The translations under genes and the position numbers were made by a program. Under the pieces are notes generated by a model that worked only from the letters and a program-made list of their open reading frames with translations, was not told where the DNA came from and ran no database searches. A stretch of DNA of 64,000 nt from Atherinomorus stipes (taxonomy: Eukaryota > Chordata > Actinopteri > Atheriniformes > Atherinidae). This document shows, in pieces, positions 48,392 to 59,677 of the stretch. Position 1 is the first letter of the stretch. Every line of letters starts with the position of its first letter. The stretch spans positions 186,001-250,000 of the forward strand of contig JALJCO010012876.1 in the NCBI GenBank assembly GCA_023101725.1. Direction: 5' to 3'.

Positions 48392-48900
48392 AGGTGCCAT
48401 GACATCAAATTTTACTTTTCTGGGGTTTTGGGTGTATAATATGATCTGTTGTGCACTGATGAGGCCATGTGAATGTCCAGAGTGAGAATCAAAGTTCCTG
48501 TTTATGGTCTGTCAGCTTTGTCTCTCTGCTCAGAAACAGTTGAATCAGACAGCAGGCTATCATTCTACGTAGTTCTATCATTCTACGTAATTTAATTGCT
48601 CCAATAAGAGCACACTATCAAGTAAACAGCCCCCCCTCTCTCTCCTAACGGTTTATGCACCGTCCGCTCCCCCCCTCCCCTCCCTGTCTGATTCAGCTTC
48701 CTGTATGGAGCTAGTAGTAACTTCTGTGCAGTCAGGTCTGGGTTTTCAAACAAATGGATTAAAAGAAAACTTCTGCAGCAACACTGAGGGAGGCGGCCGC
48801 AACCTTGTCATTACCTGTAAGTTTATTTATTTTCTAAATGCTGTCTTGTCTGATAAACGTAGCTCACACTGTCTGAAGTGCCCATGTTGCTAGCAGTTAG
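48392..48900 (+). mobile_element. TTAA-bordered repeat with AGGTGCCATGACATC terminus
   Basis: TTAA at 48388-48391 is followed by AGGTGCCATGACATC, resembling the AGGT-starting MITE ends at 10643 and 59014. The distal part is shared in inverted form with 44090-44275. The far end was not identified. Confidence 0.45.
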
Positions 48901-49075
48901 CCTTTAGCAAACTCCGACCGCAGCTTGACCTAGATTCTCCAAATAAGGTCATAGCCAAATAAATGAATGAAATGAAATGAAATGAAAAATACTTTATTCA
49001 TCCCCGAAGGGAAATTCAGTATTGTAAAAGCTCACTTTTTTTTTTTTTTTTTTTTTTTTTAATAAACAAAAAAAG

Positions 49076-49614
49076 TCAATTAGTCTTGTTCTTTAGGGTG
49101 ATGGTTGCTGGCAGGAATGAATTCCTGTATCTCTCCGTCCTACAGCGAACTTGACGCAGCCTTCCACTGAACACACTCTGATGATTCTTTACCGTGTTGT
49201 GGAGAGGATGGGAAGTGTCCTCCATCATCTTCATCAGCTTGTGAAGCATTCTTTTTTGAACGATCAGCTCCAGCGGCTCCAGAGTTATTCCCAGCACAGA
49301 ACCAGCTTTCTTGATCAGCTTGTTTAGTTTCTTCAAGTCTCTGATTCTGATGCAGCTTCCCCAGCGGATGGCTGCAAAGCTAATTGCACTTTCCACAACA
49401 GACTTGTAGAGGATCTCCAACATCTTGGTGCAGACGTTAAATGTTTTCGGCTTCTTTAAAAGTAGGGTTTGTTCGGCCCTTTTTTTTAAATTTGGTCCCT
49501 TTTGCTTTTCCATTAGGTTTTTTTTTAGCTTGAATCCAATGTATTTGTTGTTGTTTTCCCCCTTCTTCCTCCTCTTCCAGGATGTAGACAGGACTATGCT
49601 GCTTATTCTTGCTC
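49076..49614 (-). pseudogene. C-terminal end of LINE ORF2
   Basis: The frame 49076-49513 encodes the conserved Rex1-type end (KTFNVCTKMLEILYKSVVES, then WGSCIR, then LNKLIKKAGSVLG and RYRNSFLPATITL). The segment 49514-49614 before it is frameshifted, with a run of Glu codons and Lys-rich sequence where the YKYLG region is expected. It continues the reverse transcriptase at 53553-54535 across the inserted element. Confidence 0.85.
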
Positions 49615-49620
49615 CTCCTG

Positions 49621-50356
49621 TATGGGATCAAAATCATGCCAGAGACAATTTGTGTGTGAAAAAGATTTTTCATGTAAAATAATGTTTTGAAGTTGTATAA
49701 AACAAGTCGTGCTTGTAAAAAAAAAGTTATGAACCCACAGAATCATTTTGTGGTTGTGTGAGAAACCTTTGTGTGCAGAAATATTATTTGCAAACATGTA
49801 GATCAGTTTCGTAGTTGTGTTTTATTTTTCTGTGTGTGTGAAAATTGAATTTGTACCTGTAAAAGTTTCGCCACACAAAAATATCTGTACGAGTGCGACA
49901 CCTAGGGCTCGTGTGCGACACTGCACCTACGAGCTCACAAAACAGAAACCTACAACCACAAAACTTTTTTACGGATTGAAGACAAGTCAAAGTCGTGCCA
50001 CTAACAGCCAATCAGGACACTGCATTCTGGCAAGCCAAACAGCCAATGATGTGGTGGATTGGTGATGACGTTTATTTTGGGGGACGAAGACGATACCGTT
50101 AGCAAAGGCTCTTGGCTGCTAGCAGTCAGAGCGCAGCGGGAGCTACATACTTGTAGCAAGAGGGAGGCTGTTCAATCCGAAGCCGGCCACTGATCTGATT
50201 ACTAACAGGCCTGCTGGAGAAGGCGGCTACTGGCAGAAGAACTTGGCCGGTTATTTTGGTGTTGATCGCCGCAGCTTATTGAATCGTATATTGTACTGGA
50301 CGTGCGTTAGCTTTGAAAAGGCTAACGACTAGCACATCTTGGCTGGTCCCACTGGA
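49621..50356 (+). repeat. Left arm of the long terminal inverted repeat
   Basis: It pairs with 52818-53552. The outer half has recurring subterminal motifs of the TTGTGTGTGAAAA / GTTGTGTGAGAAA / GTGTGTGTGAAAATTG kind, possibly binding sites for a transposase. The inner half contains CGCCGCAGCTTATT and ends near GTCCCACTGGA. Confidence 0.9.
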
Positions 50357-50771
50357 AGCTGGCAACCATTTAAAGCTGAGTCGTATAATGCTGTGGTTAC
50401 CGTGTCAAAGCCCCCTTAAAAATAAAAAAGAAAGAAAGAAAAGCAAAATCGTGTTTTACTGGCAGGTTGTGCAGTAAGCTGCCACCACATAGCCTACTGT
50501 TTACTTGATTGCTGCAGTCGTAAAAAAAAGAAAGAAAAAGCGACGGCTGAAGTCTTTTATAAAAGGCATGTGCGGTTATCTGGTTAATAAGGAAAGTAAT
50601 GTAAAATTCTTTGTGTTCCTGTCACTCATGTGAATAGCCAGAGCTACCTAGAACATTTTCAGTTTCAATGGGCTCGACTTCCAGGGAGTCCACATAGCCT
50701 ATCTGTGCCAGCCCGTCCAGATCAAACGCGATGTCGGTGTTAAAAACACGTTTGATGCCCAAAGTGGGACG
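50329..50771 (-). CDS. Possible two-exon reading frame inside the inverted-repeat element
   Basis: On the minus strand, an exon-like segment 50648-50771 is preceded by a CCCAG acceptor and followed by GTAGCT. It encodes RPTLGIKRVFNTDIAFDLDG and then LAQIGYVDSLEVEPIETENV. A pyrimidine-rich TTTTTAAG acceptor leads to 50329-50414, which continues in phase (GGFDTVTTALYDSALNGCQL) to a stop inside the inner end of the arm. No start codon or upstream exon was found and I recognise no family. Chance is a real alternative. Confidence 0.25.
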
Positions 50772-52817
50772 CTGGGCCACATAAAATCAGACACAATAGG
50801 CTATAGAAAATCTTAAAGAACCACTTTCTAACTACCAGGCCGATCAGATTCTGATCATCATTGTTGACACATCATTTGTGAACATTCCTACATTATTTTA
50901 CAGCCTAAATAAAAGGACTAAATTGTATATGACGCACGTTTATTTATTTTGCATATATTTTCAATTAACACGTTTGCTCTTTATTTCACATTGGTATGTA
51001 AGTTTAACGTTTTATTTACATTACCAAACTTCTAATTTCTGATATTCACTGGTGTGTCTCTGGGATTCACTAATGACGCAGGGATTCCCCGACATCGACA
51101 CAGTCACGGCTTTAAGCATTGTGACTTCCACAGACACTGGAGGCAGGGGATGGCTTCATCTAGCTATTTGCATGAAGCCCTGGTGCTTCCATAAGAATGA
51201 CGCACAAGGCTCGGCTGCGTTTCTCTTTTATTAAGGCGCTTTATAGCGCACCTGATGCGGGACAAACTGTTTCATAACAGCACACTTAACGCCCACAAGC
51301 TTTGTGTAGGGATAAAAAAAAAATGCTTGCTACCCAGCCCTCCTCTCTCTCCCGTGTGACAGTGACAGCTCAATGCGTGTCACTGATTACCACCACGTCA
51401 CCCATGCCAGACGTCACCATGACAACCAAAATTAAAATAATCATCAACCCCTGATCAAACACCAAAACGCTATTTATGGCTCCTACAAGCATCACACCTT
51501 CAGAATGCAGAGGATTGTTTTACATGAACAATGTTGAAACCCAGAAGCGCGCAGTGGTCTGCTGTTGACGCATCACACAGAAAAACCCTACCGGCATAAG
51601 TTGACGGACCACGACTCACGCACGCGCACGTGGTGTCAATCGGGCTTAAAGGCTTTACAGATATCATAAACTTCATAAATAATGAGGACAACGTGTTTTT
51701 TAGTGGATGCGTTTCACCACACTGTTCCAGGCTCCTGCAGGTGACGGTTCTCCTGAAGCTGGTGAAGTCAGTTTGGAGAAGCAGAGGATTTTTTTTTTTC
51801 TTCAAATAGGCTGTTATTAAAATACGGGAAATTTACAGAGTCCCGAGAGAGAGACAGGGGAGCAGGACAGGTTGGCGGAGGACGTCTGATCCCCCTGGCT
51901 GGGGGCTCAGGGGATGGTGGCGGTGGAGAAACATGGCTCGGGAGTCGGAGGACAGTTGTGGACCCCAAGAGGAGGCTCAGTGCGGCCGCCACGGACCGGG
52001 ATGGATCCACAGCCAGTGAAGGCGCCAGCCATCACAAGCGCCTTTTTGCATTTTAGTTCTTTTATTTTATTACTTTTATTTGAGCATTTATTGAGCCTAT
52101 TTTTCCACTTATATTACTTTAGTACCATGTTTATTTCTTTAATAAAGTTCTTATTGTTTTTATTCAGTACTACCTGCTGGCGATGGCTTCCCTTTCTTGA
52201 AATAATGTTGATTTTTGGTTTATGTTACATCTATCATGAATCGACCTCTTGCTTTTCAAAGTTGAAAAAAAAAGACATTAAAACAACATTGTATTATAGT
52301 AACATTTATCATTGAATAAAAAAAAATCCGTTTAATGAACAAAGTAAACTAAAAATTAGATAACCTGAGATTCCAGCTGACATGTTAGACGCTGGATAAT
52401 TGATCAGTTGTTTATGTTTACTGATCAGTTGTGAATGAATGAGACACAGACAATCATGTGAACTCCAGCTTTATCAATGTTTGGAAAAAAAAAAAAAAAC
52501 AACCTTAATTGCATTTCAATGACAAAGAAATGGATAAAGAAAATATCTGTGGCTAAAACTGAACATACCTGACAAACTGCTTTTCTCAATAAACAGTGAA
52601 GTTATCCATACAAGGCAGTTTACCTGTCAACTTGGCATTTACACGTCCTCCTTTACCAGTTAAAATAATAATAATAAATAGGCAAATAAAAGCCCCTTGT
52701 TGAACGCCTGGTAAGGGGTATCATGCCTGTTTAAGCACTTACACGGCTTAGCCTCAGTCTTTCATCACAACACAACTCATCCCCCAACATTCATGTACAT
52801 GCGGAGGAAGAACACAA
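50772..52817. other. Core of the inverted-repeat element without a recognised gene
   Basis: The core holds a CG-richer part with TGACG/CACGTCA-type motifs (51240-51660), a Pro/Ser/Arg-rich frame of compositional origin (51840-52010), and AT-rich DNA. I found no DDE, THAP or zinc-finger signature. Confidence 0.4.
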
Positions 52818-53552
52818 TCCAGTGGGACTATCCGAGATGTGCTAGTCGTTAGCCTCTCCAAAGCTAACGCACGTTCAGCAAGACAGATGATCCAATAAGC
52901 TGCGGCGATCAACACCAAAATAACCGGCCAAGTTCTTCTGCCAGTAGCCGCCTTCTCCAGCAGGCCTGTTAGTGATCAGATCAGTGGCCGGCTTCGGATT
53001 GAACAGCCTCCCTCTTGCTACGAGTATGTAGCTGCCGCTGCGCTCTGACTGCTAGCAGCCAAGAGCCTTTGCTAACGGTATCGTCTTCGTCCCCCAAAAT
53101 AAACGTCATCACCAATCCACCACATCATTGGCTGTTTGGCTTCCCAGAATGCAGTGTCCTGATTGGCTGTTAGTGGCACGACTTTGACTTGTCTTCAATC
53201 CGTAAAAAAGTTTTGTGGTTGTAGGTTTCTGTTTTGTGAGCTCGTAGGTGCAGTGTCGCACACGAGCCCTAGGTGTCGCACTCGTACAGATATTTTTGTG
53301 TGGCGAAACTTTTACAGGTACAAATTCAATTTTCACACACACAGAAAAATAAAACACAACTACGAAACTGATCTACATGTTTGCAAATAATATTTCTGCA
53401 CACAAAGGTTTCTCACACAACCACAAAATGATTCTGTGGGTTCATAACTTTTTTTTACAAGCACGACTTGTTTTATACAACTTCAAAACATTATTTTACA
53501 TGAAAAATCTTTTTCACACACAAATTGTCTCTGGCATGATTTTGATCCCATA
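52818..53552 (-). repeat. Right arm of the long terminal inverted repeat
   Basis: It is the reverse complement of 49621-50356. Outer differences are few (one base less in a poly(A) run, GGGAAGCC for GGCAAGCC); inner differences are more numerous, for example around 52820-52900. Confidence 0.9.
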
Positions 53553-54535
53553 CTCCTGAAGTCAACAATCATCTCTTTAGTCTTGCTGGTATTTAAGATG
53601 AGCTGATTGTTACCGCACCATTTCACAAACTGACTGACCAGTTCCCTGTACTCGGCTTCTTGTCCATCACTAATACACCCCACAACAGCAGAGTCATCAG
53701 AATATTTCTGCAGATGACAGGACTCAGAGTTGTACTGGAAGTCTGAGGTGTACAGTGTAAAGAGGAATGGTGAGAGTACAGTCCCTTGTGGTGCTCCAGT
53801 GCTGCTGACCACCATCTCAGACACACAGCCTTTCAGTCTCACAAACTGTGGTCTGTTTGTGAGGTAGTCGTATATCCAGGTGGTTGTGGAGGGATCCACC
53901 TGGAAGTTATGGAGCTTCTGACATAGCAAAGCAGGCTGAATAGTATTAAATGCACTTGAAAAATCAAAGAACATGACCCTCAAAGTGCTGCCTGACTGGT
54001 CCAGATGAGAGTGGGCTCTCTGAAGCAAGAAGATGATGGCGTCTTCAACCCCAAGCCCATTACGATATGCGAACTGTAATGGGTCCTGAAAGGTATTCAC
54101 TTGCTTGTTGAGGTGAGCCAGTAAGAGTCTCTCCAGGACTTTCATGATGTGAGATGTCAAGGCAACTGGTCTGTAGTCATTTGGTTCAGCTGGTTGTGGT
54201 TTTTTAGGGACAGGAACAAGACAGGATGTTTTCCACAGCACAGGAACTCTGTTCTGTCTCAGGCTGGTGTTAAAAAGGTGCTGGAGAACCGGACATAGTT
54301 GTTCTGAGCAGGTCTTGAGAACTCTGGGACTGACACCATCTGGACCTGCAGCCTTGTTCCGGTTCAGTTTTTCTAGTTGTTTCTTGACCTGGTCACAGGA
54401 GACAGTCAGGCTGGAGGTGGAGGCAAAAGAGGTCTCAGGATGTCCTGATGTGGAGGGAGATGAGGCTGTGTTCAGGTCCATGACTGAGGTGCAGGGTGAC
54501 AGAGTGGAGGTGGGACAGGAAAGCTGTGGGCTCAT
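53553..54535 (-). pseudogene. LINE reverse transcriptase, C-terminally cut by insertion
   Basis: This is a non-LTR reverse transcriptase. Visible motifs are NKAAGPDGVSPRVLK, NDYRPVALTS, MFFDFSSAFNTIQP (motif A), GAPQGTVLSPFLFTLY (motif B) and YSDDSAVVG (catalytic motif C; SDD is usual for Rex1-type enzymes). LNTSKTKEMIVDFR marks the point where the inserted element cuts in. The frame is offset from the endonuclease frame, so a frameshift near 54535 separates them. Confidence 0.92.
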
Positions 54536-55737
54536 GGAGGGTGTGTGGAATGTTGGGTTGTCGGCAGGGGGGAACTGAACCTATTGAAGAACATGTTCAG
54601 TTCGTTAGCTCTGTCCAGACCTCCATCAGTCTGGTCCCCCTTTAACTTGAAGCCAGTGATTTTCTTCATTCCCGACCACACATCCCTCACGTTGTTCTGC
54701 TGGAGCTGGCTCTCCAACTTCTTCCTGTAGTCCTCCTTGCACTTCTTAGTCTGTGTTTTCAGTTGTTTTTGTGTGGTCTTCAGTAACTCCCTGTCTCCAT
54801 CCCTGAAAGCTTTCTTTTTGATGTTCAGCAGCTTTTTCAGGTCACTGGTGATCCAGGGTTTGTTATTGGGGAAGCACCTCACTGTTCTTGTTGGAACGAT
54901 GTTGTCCACACAGAAGTTTATGTAATCTGTCACACACTCAGTCATGGTGTTGATGTCATCTCCATGAGGTTCACAGAGGACATTCCAGTCTGTGGCCTCA
55001 AAGCACCCTCTCAGAGCATCTTCAGCCTCAGTAGACCAGGTTTTAATCGTCCTCCTAATGACTGGTTGCTGCTGAACGATGGGCTTGTAGGTGGAGGTGA
55101 GAAGAACCAGATTATGATCTGATCTTCCTAAAGGAGGCAGGGCAGAGGAGCTGTATGCATTCATAGTGTTTGCATAAAATAAGTCCAACATCTTATTTTC
55201 TCTGGTGGAGCAGCTGACAAACTGCTGGAAAGTTGGCAACGTAGCAGAGAGGGAGACGTTGTTGAAGTCTCCAGAGATCGCCATGAATGAGTTTGGATGC
55301 TGTGTTTGTAGTTTAGCCACAACGGAGCTGATGACATCACAGGCTGTCTCTGGTGCGGTACCTGGTATTATATAAACCGCTACCAGAATAACACAGGCAA
55401 ACTCTCTGGGTAAATAATATGGACGGAAACTCACAGCTAACAGTTCAATGTCTCTTGTGCAGATCTTCTCCTTGACAGTGATGTGTCCTGGATGGCACCA
55501 GCGCTGACTGACCAGCACTGCAATTCCGCCTCCCTTCCGCTTCCCGCTGAGCTGTTTATTTCGGTCTGCACGGACCGTCTTGAAGCCGTGTACAGACGCA
55601 TTACAGTCCGGGATGTGTTCATGCAGCCATGTCTCAGTGAAACACATGATACTGCATTCTCTGTACTCTTTCTGAGAACTTGTTAGCACTTCGAGCTCGT
55701 CCATCTTGTTAGCTAGCGATCTCACGTTACCCATCAC
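54532..55737 (-). pseudogene. LINE apurinic-like endonuclease domain
   Basis: This is the target-nicking endonuclease of the same LINE. Motifs are MGNVRSLANKMDEL, FTETWLHEHIPD, GKRKGGGIAVLV, SGDFNNVSL and GRSDHNLVLL, carrying the catalytic Glu, Asp/Asn and Asp-His residues. About 400 codons are open, ending in a stop just where the RT frame begins 1 or 2 bases out of phase. Confidence 0.92.
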
Positions 55738-55756
55738 AACAGTTGGAAGAAACGGT

Positions 55757-56041
55757 TTAAATCTCCACCGTTTTTTCTCTCTGCCTTACCCCTGCCCTGC
55801 ATCCTCTTGTCTTTCTCCTTAACTCCACTGGGATTTGACGTGTTATTTCGCTGAAAATCTTGATTTGGGAGAGTTTTAACAGCTGATCACGGTGGTAAAC
55901 AATTTTTCCGTTGCTATGGATACACATCATAACAAGCAGTGAAAAAAGCCAATATACGGGGAATTGCACACCGTTCAAACCAGCATAAAAAATCCTCCAA
56001 GAAAAACCTAATCTGACGAATAATGTCGATAAAAAAGACAA
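55757..56041 (-). pseudogene. Extreme N-terminus of LINE ORF2, frameshifted
   Basis: The frame contains LRRKTRGCRAGVRQREK, a phrase found just before the endonuclease in Rex1-type LINEs. It reaches a stop in an A6 run (near 55775) that shifts it out of the downstream MGNVRS frame, so an indel there is likely. Confidence 0.6.
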
Positions 56042-56225
56042 CTATATTTGAAAAAAACACAAAAGTTAAGGGAGAGCTTTCACAAATTGCAGCTACCTAG
56101 CAGCGCATTCCAGAATTTTTTTTTTTTTAAGGTGTAGCCAATCAAAATGAAGTTAACGTGGTCTCCGGGTAAAGCTCCATATCATCACCGGACCCAACTG
56201 TATTACTGAGGAAGTGAGGTCTGGC

Positions 56226-56470
56226 GTTTCAAAACAATACTCCGCTGTAAAAAATGCCGTTTCTTTTTCTTTGGAGTATTTACATATGCAGTAATGCCAA
56301 CAACATAAACTAGTTTTTAACTGCTATGTCATCACTCCTTTAAGAGGGATATCTAGCTTGCCAAAACAGTCCTCTGTTGTAAAAAGTGATGTTTTTTTCT
56401 TTGGAGAATTGACATATGCAGCAATATCAGCTACATGAAATAGTTTATACTGTCATCACTCCTTTAAAAC
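56226..56470 (+). repeat. Two ~120 bp tandem units
   Basis: Both units contain TGTAAAAA(A/G)TG, a TTTCTTTGGAG motif, ACATATGCAG(T/C)AAT and CATCACTCCTTTAA, in the same order (56226-56346 and 56356-56469). Confidence 0.75.
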
Positions 56471-56595
56471 AAGGAAACTTTGCAGGGAAATGCACATCAG
56501 TTTTTGGCACCACCCTCGTGTCAACAAGGAAAGCCTTTATCAAAAACTACTAGAGTGGGGTTCAAAAGTTTACAATTCAAAGTCAGTGTCATGAC

Positions 56596-57020
56596 TAGGC
56601 ATGTGCCGGTATGACATTCTGCCAGTATGACATTCTGCCGGTATGATAAGCTTAAGCTAAAATGTCACGGTTTCACGGAATACCATGATATCATGACTGC
56701 ACTCTTAAATATTGTTTTTAAGTTTCTGGGTAAATAAAAACAACTTATTTTGGTTGAGCAATGCCCTTTCAGGAACATGTGTACTTTTTCCTTTGATGTT
56801 TAATGGTGTTGGCGTTGGCAAGCTACGAGAATTTACAGCCACCAACTGGGAGTGTGCGTCAGGACAGGCGGCGTACACCTGACTTGCATTCTCTCCCTGT
56901 GTTTTATAACACAGAATGAAGTTCATACCGCGGTCAATGTATTAAAGTATGACGGAAAATGTAGTGGTTTTCATACAGCTAAGTTTTTATACCATGAAGC
57001 CAGATACCAGCACTTCCCCA
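56596..57020. mobile_element. hAT-like element inside the repeat array
   Basis: The left end TAGGCATGTGCCGGTAT matches the inverted right end (reverse complement TGGGGAAGTGCTGGTAT) at 13 of 17 positions. Imperfect 8 bp flanks are GTCATGAC (56588-56595) and GTCACGAT (57021-57028). The array unit continues across the insertion, as comparison with 57600-57760 shows. Confidence 0.65.
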
Positions 57021-57859
57021 GTCACGATTTTCATAACATTTTTTATTTATTACTTTTGTCAATTTCAACTTATTTCACTGACAGATGATTTTTTTCCCCA
57101 CATTTAATGGGGGGGTATCTCAAATTTTGCACCCCACTGTATATTGAAGGGAAGCTTGTGAAGATTTGGGAGAGACCTTATTCCAAGATGTTTTTAGCAA
57201 AACCTTAATTCACAATGATAATATGCAATGTGAAATGTAAAATTAACTAAGTAAAAAACAAACAACCAAACTAACTACCTAGCTACATCACTAACTAATT
57301 AACAAACTAACTAAAAAAAAATAAAGGAAACTTGTCGGCTAAATACACATCAGTTTTTCACACCACCCTATGTCAAAACTACCAATTTGGAGGAACACGG
57401 GAAGATTTGTACAAGAGGAACCTTCTTCCAAGGTGTTTTTGGTGTGAAAACCTTCATTTAATGATATTAATAAGCAACATAAAATGTGAAAATAAATAAA
57501 TAGAATTTAGTTTTTAAAGGAAACAGTAGTAAAATGCACATCAGTTTTTGATACCATCCTCATGTCAACAAGAAAAGCTTCAATCAAAAAGTAGAGTGGG
57601 TGCAAAAGTTTACAATTCCAACTTAATGTAATGATTTTCATAAAGTTTTTATTATTACTTTTGACAATTTCAACTAATTTCACGGACAGATGATATATTT
57701 ATTTTTTCCATGTTTAAGGGTATCTAAACTTTTGCACCCCACAGTATATTTGAAGCACACTTGGGAAGATGCATACAAGAGGGACCTTTTTCCAAAATGG
57801 ATTTGGTGTAAAAAACAAACAAAACAAAACAACTTCAGTACACAATATTAAAGGAGTAC

Positions 57860-58364
57860 AGTGTAAGTTCCAGCTACTTTTCCAGAAGTTCGCCCCTCTG
57901 GCGAACACATGTTTTAAAACCACTGCATTGGCTCCCCGTGCGTTTCAGGATCGACTTTAAGGTTCTTTTAGTGGTTTATAAATGTCTTAATGGTCTTGGG
58001 CCCTCATATTTATCCGACCTGCTTTTAAATTATGAACCCTCGCGGATCCTGAGGTCCTCTGTTACCGGCCTTTTAATTGTTCCCCAGGTGAGAACTAAAA
58101 CACACGGTGAAGCTGCGTTCCACCACTACGGTCCTCGTCTGTGGAACAGCCTGCCAGAGAACCTCAGGGCTGCAGAGACTGTTGATGTTTTTAAGAAGAG
58201 GCGTGTGTGTGTGCCAATGTTTATAGTTATGTGTGCTGTGTTTTGTGCTTGGGTGTGTAAGGGCCTGTTCTTGCGTTTGTTTTTATTGTCTTGAAAAGCA
58301 CTTTGGGTTGCCTTTGGCATGAAAAGCGCTTTATAAATAAAGTTTGAATTTGAATTTGAATTTG
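57860..58364 (+). mobile_element. L2-like LINE 3' end
   Basis: The plus strand encodes the conserved C-terminal end of L2-type ORF2 (FRIDFKVLLVVYKCLNGLGP, then YLSDLL, then GEAAFHHYGPRLWNSLPENL). It ends in GCGCTTTATAAATAAAGTTT with a tandem GAATTT tail. It is 5'-truncated at about 57860, as is normal for LINE copies. Confidence 0.85.
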
Positions 58365-58599
58365 AAGTGACGCTAATGTCGTGCACATGCATGAGCTGCT
58401 TCGACTGCGTTGGTCTCTAATTTAACCCAAATTACACTCAGTCTGAGCCCAGAGTTAGAGCCACGATGTCTACTGAAGTAATAGTTATGAATCTCCAAGT
58501 TATTTACGGTTTGATCGTTGAGTAAATTGACGGACTGTATGCTAACAACAGGCTAACGCTGGCTTGCAGTTCAAATATCTAAATCTAAAAAAATATCTA

Positions 58600-58967
58600 A
58601 AGCCCCTTTCAGACTTGCACTGGAAAGCAGTAATAGCGGTATAAAGAACTCTGTCCTTTATAACGCCTTTATAATGCAATCCACTCTTTTACCCCGGAGA
58701 TGTAGAGGACATGTACCGGCTGGACCCCATGTCATAAGAGCGGAAATGTTGCTGCACGTCGTTTTGGTTGAATGCACAAGGAAATGTTCCAGACAGAGTT
58801 GAAGGGAGAGTAGGGCTGTGCTGACTTTACTGCAACATTTCCTGATGTCTGAAGGCGCCCGGGACGCGATAAATCTGCAACGAAGCAGCATGTTTGAAAA
58901 GACGAGTCCATTTACAGAGCAGATGAACTTTACCGCTCATGTCCCGCAATGCAAGTCTAAAAACGGT
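58600..58967. mobile_element. MITE with CAGACTTGCA-type ends
   Basis: The left end CCCCTTTCAGACTTGCACTG matches the inverted right end (complement of CAATGCAAGTCTAAAAACGG). No coding capacity. The flanking duplication is not clear. Confidence 0.5.
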
Positions 58968-59013
58968 TTAAAAGAAAACCTTCTTCCAAGGTGTTTTTGG
59001 TGTGGAATATTAA

Positions 59014-59677
59014 AGGTTGAATATGGAATATGAACAGAACAGCGACATCACGTGTGTCTCGGTTGTAGTTGCAACGGCAGAAAAACAACTCCAGCCGCTG
59101 GGATGCCAGGCTCGCTGCCGATACGCAAGTGACCAACAGTCTGCAGCATGTCCAACAAGTAACGCAGAGGAGTTTATACCCGACAGCTAACGTTAGCCAC
59201 GTTAGCAAACAAGCTAGCTTACCGATCCAGGACGAAAGTCGCCATTTCCGTGTTTTACTCCGTGGAAAACGTTTATGTGGGTCCATTTAGTGAAGTCTTC
59301 ACCAAAATTTACTCCAGGTTTTGCTCTTCTCAGGTCACTCCTCCTCAGAAACAGATAACAATATCTCCAGGGCTCTGAAGCAGCTGCTTCACTTGTTGTC
59401 TCTACGTTTTTCCCCTGTACAAGTCTGACTATGACCGAAATATTGCGTCCACACAGAGATCGTATTTGGCAACCTGCAATGGCGGCGTGTATTGGCTTAT
59501 AGATGTAAATAAAATGCCATTATCGAACCCGTAAAAATTTATTTTATAATTATTTTAGGATAAATATAATTTTTCTGGGAAATGTTGTACTTTCATTCTG
59601 TACACCCCCAAACAACCTGTGGAGGTATTATTTTTAAAAAAATATACCTTTTAATAAAAATGTTGCATATTCAACCT
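59014..59677. mobile_element. TTAA-flanked MITE, 664 bp
   Basis: The ends are AGGTTGAATATG and CATATTCAACCT, with TTAA on both sides (59010-59013 and 59678-59681). Removing it with one TTAA restores a unit of the surrounding array (GTGTGGAATA-TTAA-TAAGGAACAT). A truncated inverted copy lies at 44420-44983. Confidence 0.85.

Larger units (their letters stand above)
49621..53552. mobile_element. 3.93 kb element with ~735 bp terminal inverted repeats inside the LINE
   Basis: The ends are TATGGGATCAAAATCATGCC at 49621 and its complement ending at 53552. The arms run 49621-50356 and 52818-53552. They are nearly identical in the outer 600 bases and drift toward the inner ends. CTCCTG directly flanks both sides (49615-49620 and 53553-53558), and removing the element plus one copy restores the LINE frame around the MIVDFR motif. 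The 2.46 kb core has no frame I recognise as a transposase. The 6 bp duplication does not fit hAT (8), piggyBac (4, TTAA) or Tc1 (TA); Dada-type elements are one family with 6-7 bp duplications. The class is therefore open. Confidence 0.9.
48962..56110 (-). mobile_element. Rex1/CR1-like LINE, interrupted by a DNA element
   Basis: This is a LINE on the minus strand. Its 5' region is near 56.1 kb. The endonuclease frame is at 54532-55737, the reverse transcriptase at 53553-54535, and the remaining C-terminal part and 3' tail at 48962-49614. The tail carries GGGGATGAATAAAGTATTT and a short TTTCA-type repeat, typical of this clade. The order is colinear if 49621-53552 is removed, so that block is a later insertion. 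Frameshifts occur near 55775, near 54535 and within 49514-49614. The copy is dead. Confidence 0.88.

Noticed and set aside
51840..52020. CG-rich Pro/Ser frame in the element core as a captured gene
   Set aside because: Composition-driven, no start-to-stop structure or domain that I can recognise.
53163..53390. 75-codon frame identical to one at 49784-50011 on the other strand
   Set aside because: The identity comes from the inverted arms of the inserted element; it is not evidence of a conserved protein, and the frame contains subterminal repeat motifs.
48940..56150. Possible LINE target-site duplication (AAGGTCATAGCCAA near 48947 and AAGGTGTAGCCAA near 56131)
   Set aside because: Similar but not identical, and the exact LINE ends are uncertain, so not counted as a duplication.
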